Part shown: piece by piece, positions 63,229 through 64,000 of the stretch | Layout of the letters: each line of letters starts with the position of its first letter | Numbering within the stretch: the first letter of the stretch is position 1 | NCBI GenBank assembly: GCA_002559145.1 | Contig: NTXX01000078.1 | Span: 157,383 to 221,382 of the forward strand | Direction: 5' to 3' | DNA: 64,000 bases | Origin: Bacillus sp. AFS006103 | GTDB lineage: Bacteria > Bacillota > Bacilli > Bacillales > Cytobacillaceae | Translations under genes and position numbers: made by a program | The notes under the pieces: generated by a model | Database searches by the model: none | Told to the model about the DNA's origin: nothing | The model's input: the letters and a program-made list of their open reading frames with translations, nothing else

Positions 63229-63311
63229 GAGACATATTACATATTTTTATTGAACTTATTACATATTCTCGGACCCTTATTACATATTTTTCGGAACTTA
63301 TGACATTCTCT
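63229..63311. repeat. Degenerate ~21-base tandem repeat
   Basis: Four units of 19-22 bases of the type TTATTACATATTTTTC, between the dynamin and acyl-CoA dehydrogenase genes. The rest of the 63073-63392 gap shows no gene. Confidence 0.65.
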
Positions 63312-63392
63312 GGATAATAATTGGAAATTGAATCGATTATTAGTCAAAAAATAAGCCTGCCATCTTAACCGGCAAGCCTAACTAGCGTTCAT

Positions 63393-64000
63393 TTATCTTG
63401 CAGTCACTGGTTTCTCACTCTTTGCATTCAAAACAATTTCATCAAAATAATTGACTGTTCTCATTTCTTCATTGAATAAGTAAGCGGACTTCCAGGTTTC
63501 CTCTAAAAATACCTCCATTACCTTGATGGCACGACGATCGCCGCTTGCTGCCTGTTCCAGCGCGACAATGCTCTCAAAAATCTTCACCATAAGTTCGGCT
63601 GCTTTTTTCGAGTGAAAGGTTTTATGGTCAGTCGATGCTGTACGTAATGATTTCGATAGGTTTTGTAATTGAATTAATTTATTTTCTACCAAATTAGTCC
63701 ACTCAGAAGGCAAATGAGCAACACCCCGTAAGCGCTGAGTCATCTCTTCTAAAAACAGTTCATCTGCTTTATACTTCTCGATTAACCTTAGAACCTCTAA
63801 CCCTAGAATATTGGCGGTTCCTTCCCAGACAGTCAGGACCTGGGCGTCCCGTAATAGTCTAGGCGTAACGAAGTCTTCGATATAACCATTCCCACCGTGC
63901 AGTTCAATCGCTTCATGCGAAAAGTGAATTGCTTGTTCAGCTGTTTCTTTTTTCAAAAGGGCGATATAGAGACGATTAAGAATGGTCTCATTCTGATTTG
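63393..64000 (-). CDS. Acyl-CoA dehydrogenase, C-terminal part (5' end outside window)
   Basis: About 202 residues of the 3' end are visible; the reading frame continues past base 64000. HGGNGYIEDFVTPRLLRDAQVLTVWEG (quoted by ends HGGNGY and VWEGT) carries the acyl-CoA dehydrogenase C-terminal domain and the adenine-binding loop, close to AidB/DmdC-type enzymes with a long C-terminal extension. The catalytic base is not visible. It probably belongs to another lipid- or alkyl-related degradation unit. Confidence 0.82.
   Translation of the reverse strand, partial: NQNETILNRLYIALLKKETAEQAIHFSHEAIELHGGNGYIEDFVTPRLLRDAQVLTVWEGTANILGLEVLRLIEKYKADELFLEEMTQRLRGVAHLPSEWTNLVENKLIQLQNLSKSLRTASTDHKTFHSKKAAELMVKIFESIVALEQAASGDRRAIKVMEVFLEETWKSAYLFNEEMRTVNYFDEIVLNAKSEKPVTAR

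Overview
The window looks like chromosomal DNA of an AT-rich, aerobic, spore-former-type Bacillaceae (Bacillus/Neobacillus-like). Evidence: strong AGGAGG-type ribosome sites before almost every gene, acoABCL-acoR and frl gene sets in the Bacillus subtilis style, a YfkAB-type radical SAM protein, a RecQ with an extra C-terminal winged domain, several glycine-betaine-free fatty-acid degradation genes under sigma-54 control, and KinB-like membrane kinases. The genus is inferred from gene content only. No rRNA, tRNA, prophage, IS element or CRISPR array was seen.

Layout. 1-2.8 kb: kynurenine formamidase-like gene and a WG-repeat protein. 2.8-9.9 kb: acetoin dehydrogenase operon acoABCL with its activator acoR; a textbook sigma-54 promoter precedes acoA, and the acoR promoter overlaps a cre-like site. 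10-12.7 kb: SCP2 protein, NapH-like polyferredoxin, Gfo/Idh oxidoreductase. 13-14.7 kb: a glutaminyl-tRNA synthetase (uncommon in Bacilli). 14.7-22.8 kb: a NarB/NasC-type molybdoenzyme encoded with a heme-b-like membrane subunit, a four-cluster ferredoxin, a Tat-exported Rieske protein and three unknown small proteins, followed by an Nre-like regulatory set (kinase, response regulator, GAF protein, PAS kinase). 22.9-26.9 kb: a PqqD/M50 membrane protease, a previously unannotated 20-residue Cys/Trp peptide, an HD-GYP protein and a histidine kinase that share the same membrane sensor module. 27-35.4 kb: amino-acid permease, hypothetical protein, lipoprotein/glutathionylspermidine-synthase/DUF350 cassette, K+ channel, a candidate ncRNA, C39 peptidase-like protein and a split ThrE-like exporter. 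35.5-41.4 kb: fructoselysine utilisation (frlR, frlD, frlM, frlN, frlO, frlB). 41.6-46 kb: YfkAB, formate/nitrite-type channel, RecQ. 46-56.3 kb: fatty-acid/CoA catabolism (CoA transferase, two acyl-CoA ligases, thiolase, acyl-CoA dehydrogenase, SDR) with a CBS-PAS-AAA sigma-54 activator; two of the units start with clear -24/-12 promoters. 56.4-64 kb: MFS transporter, 2-hydroxyacid dehydrogenase, RtcB, a TPR-dynamin-like GTPase and the 3' end of another acyl-CoA dehydrogenase.

The best candidates for something undescribed are (i) the 24.2 kb peptide, encoded between an HD-GYP gene and a PqqD-M50 protease gene, with an attenuator terminator after it and a related sensor kinase next door, a layout expected for a processed peptide or pheromone; (ii) the Rieske-linked NarB-type respiratory complex; and (iii) a plus-strand structured RNA near 32.75-33.09 kb. 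All three are inferences from sequence and need searches or experiments.
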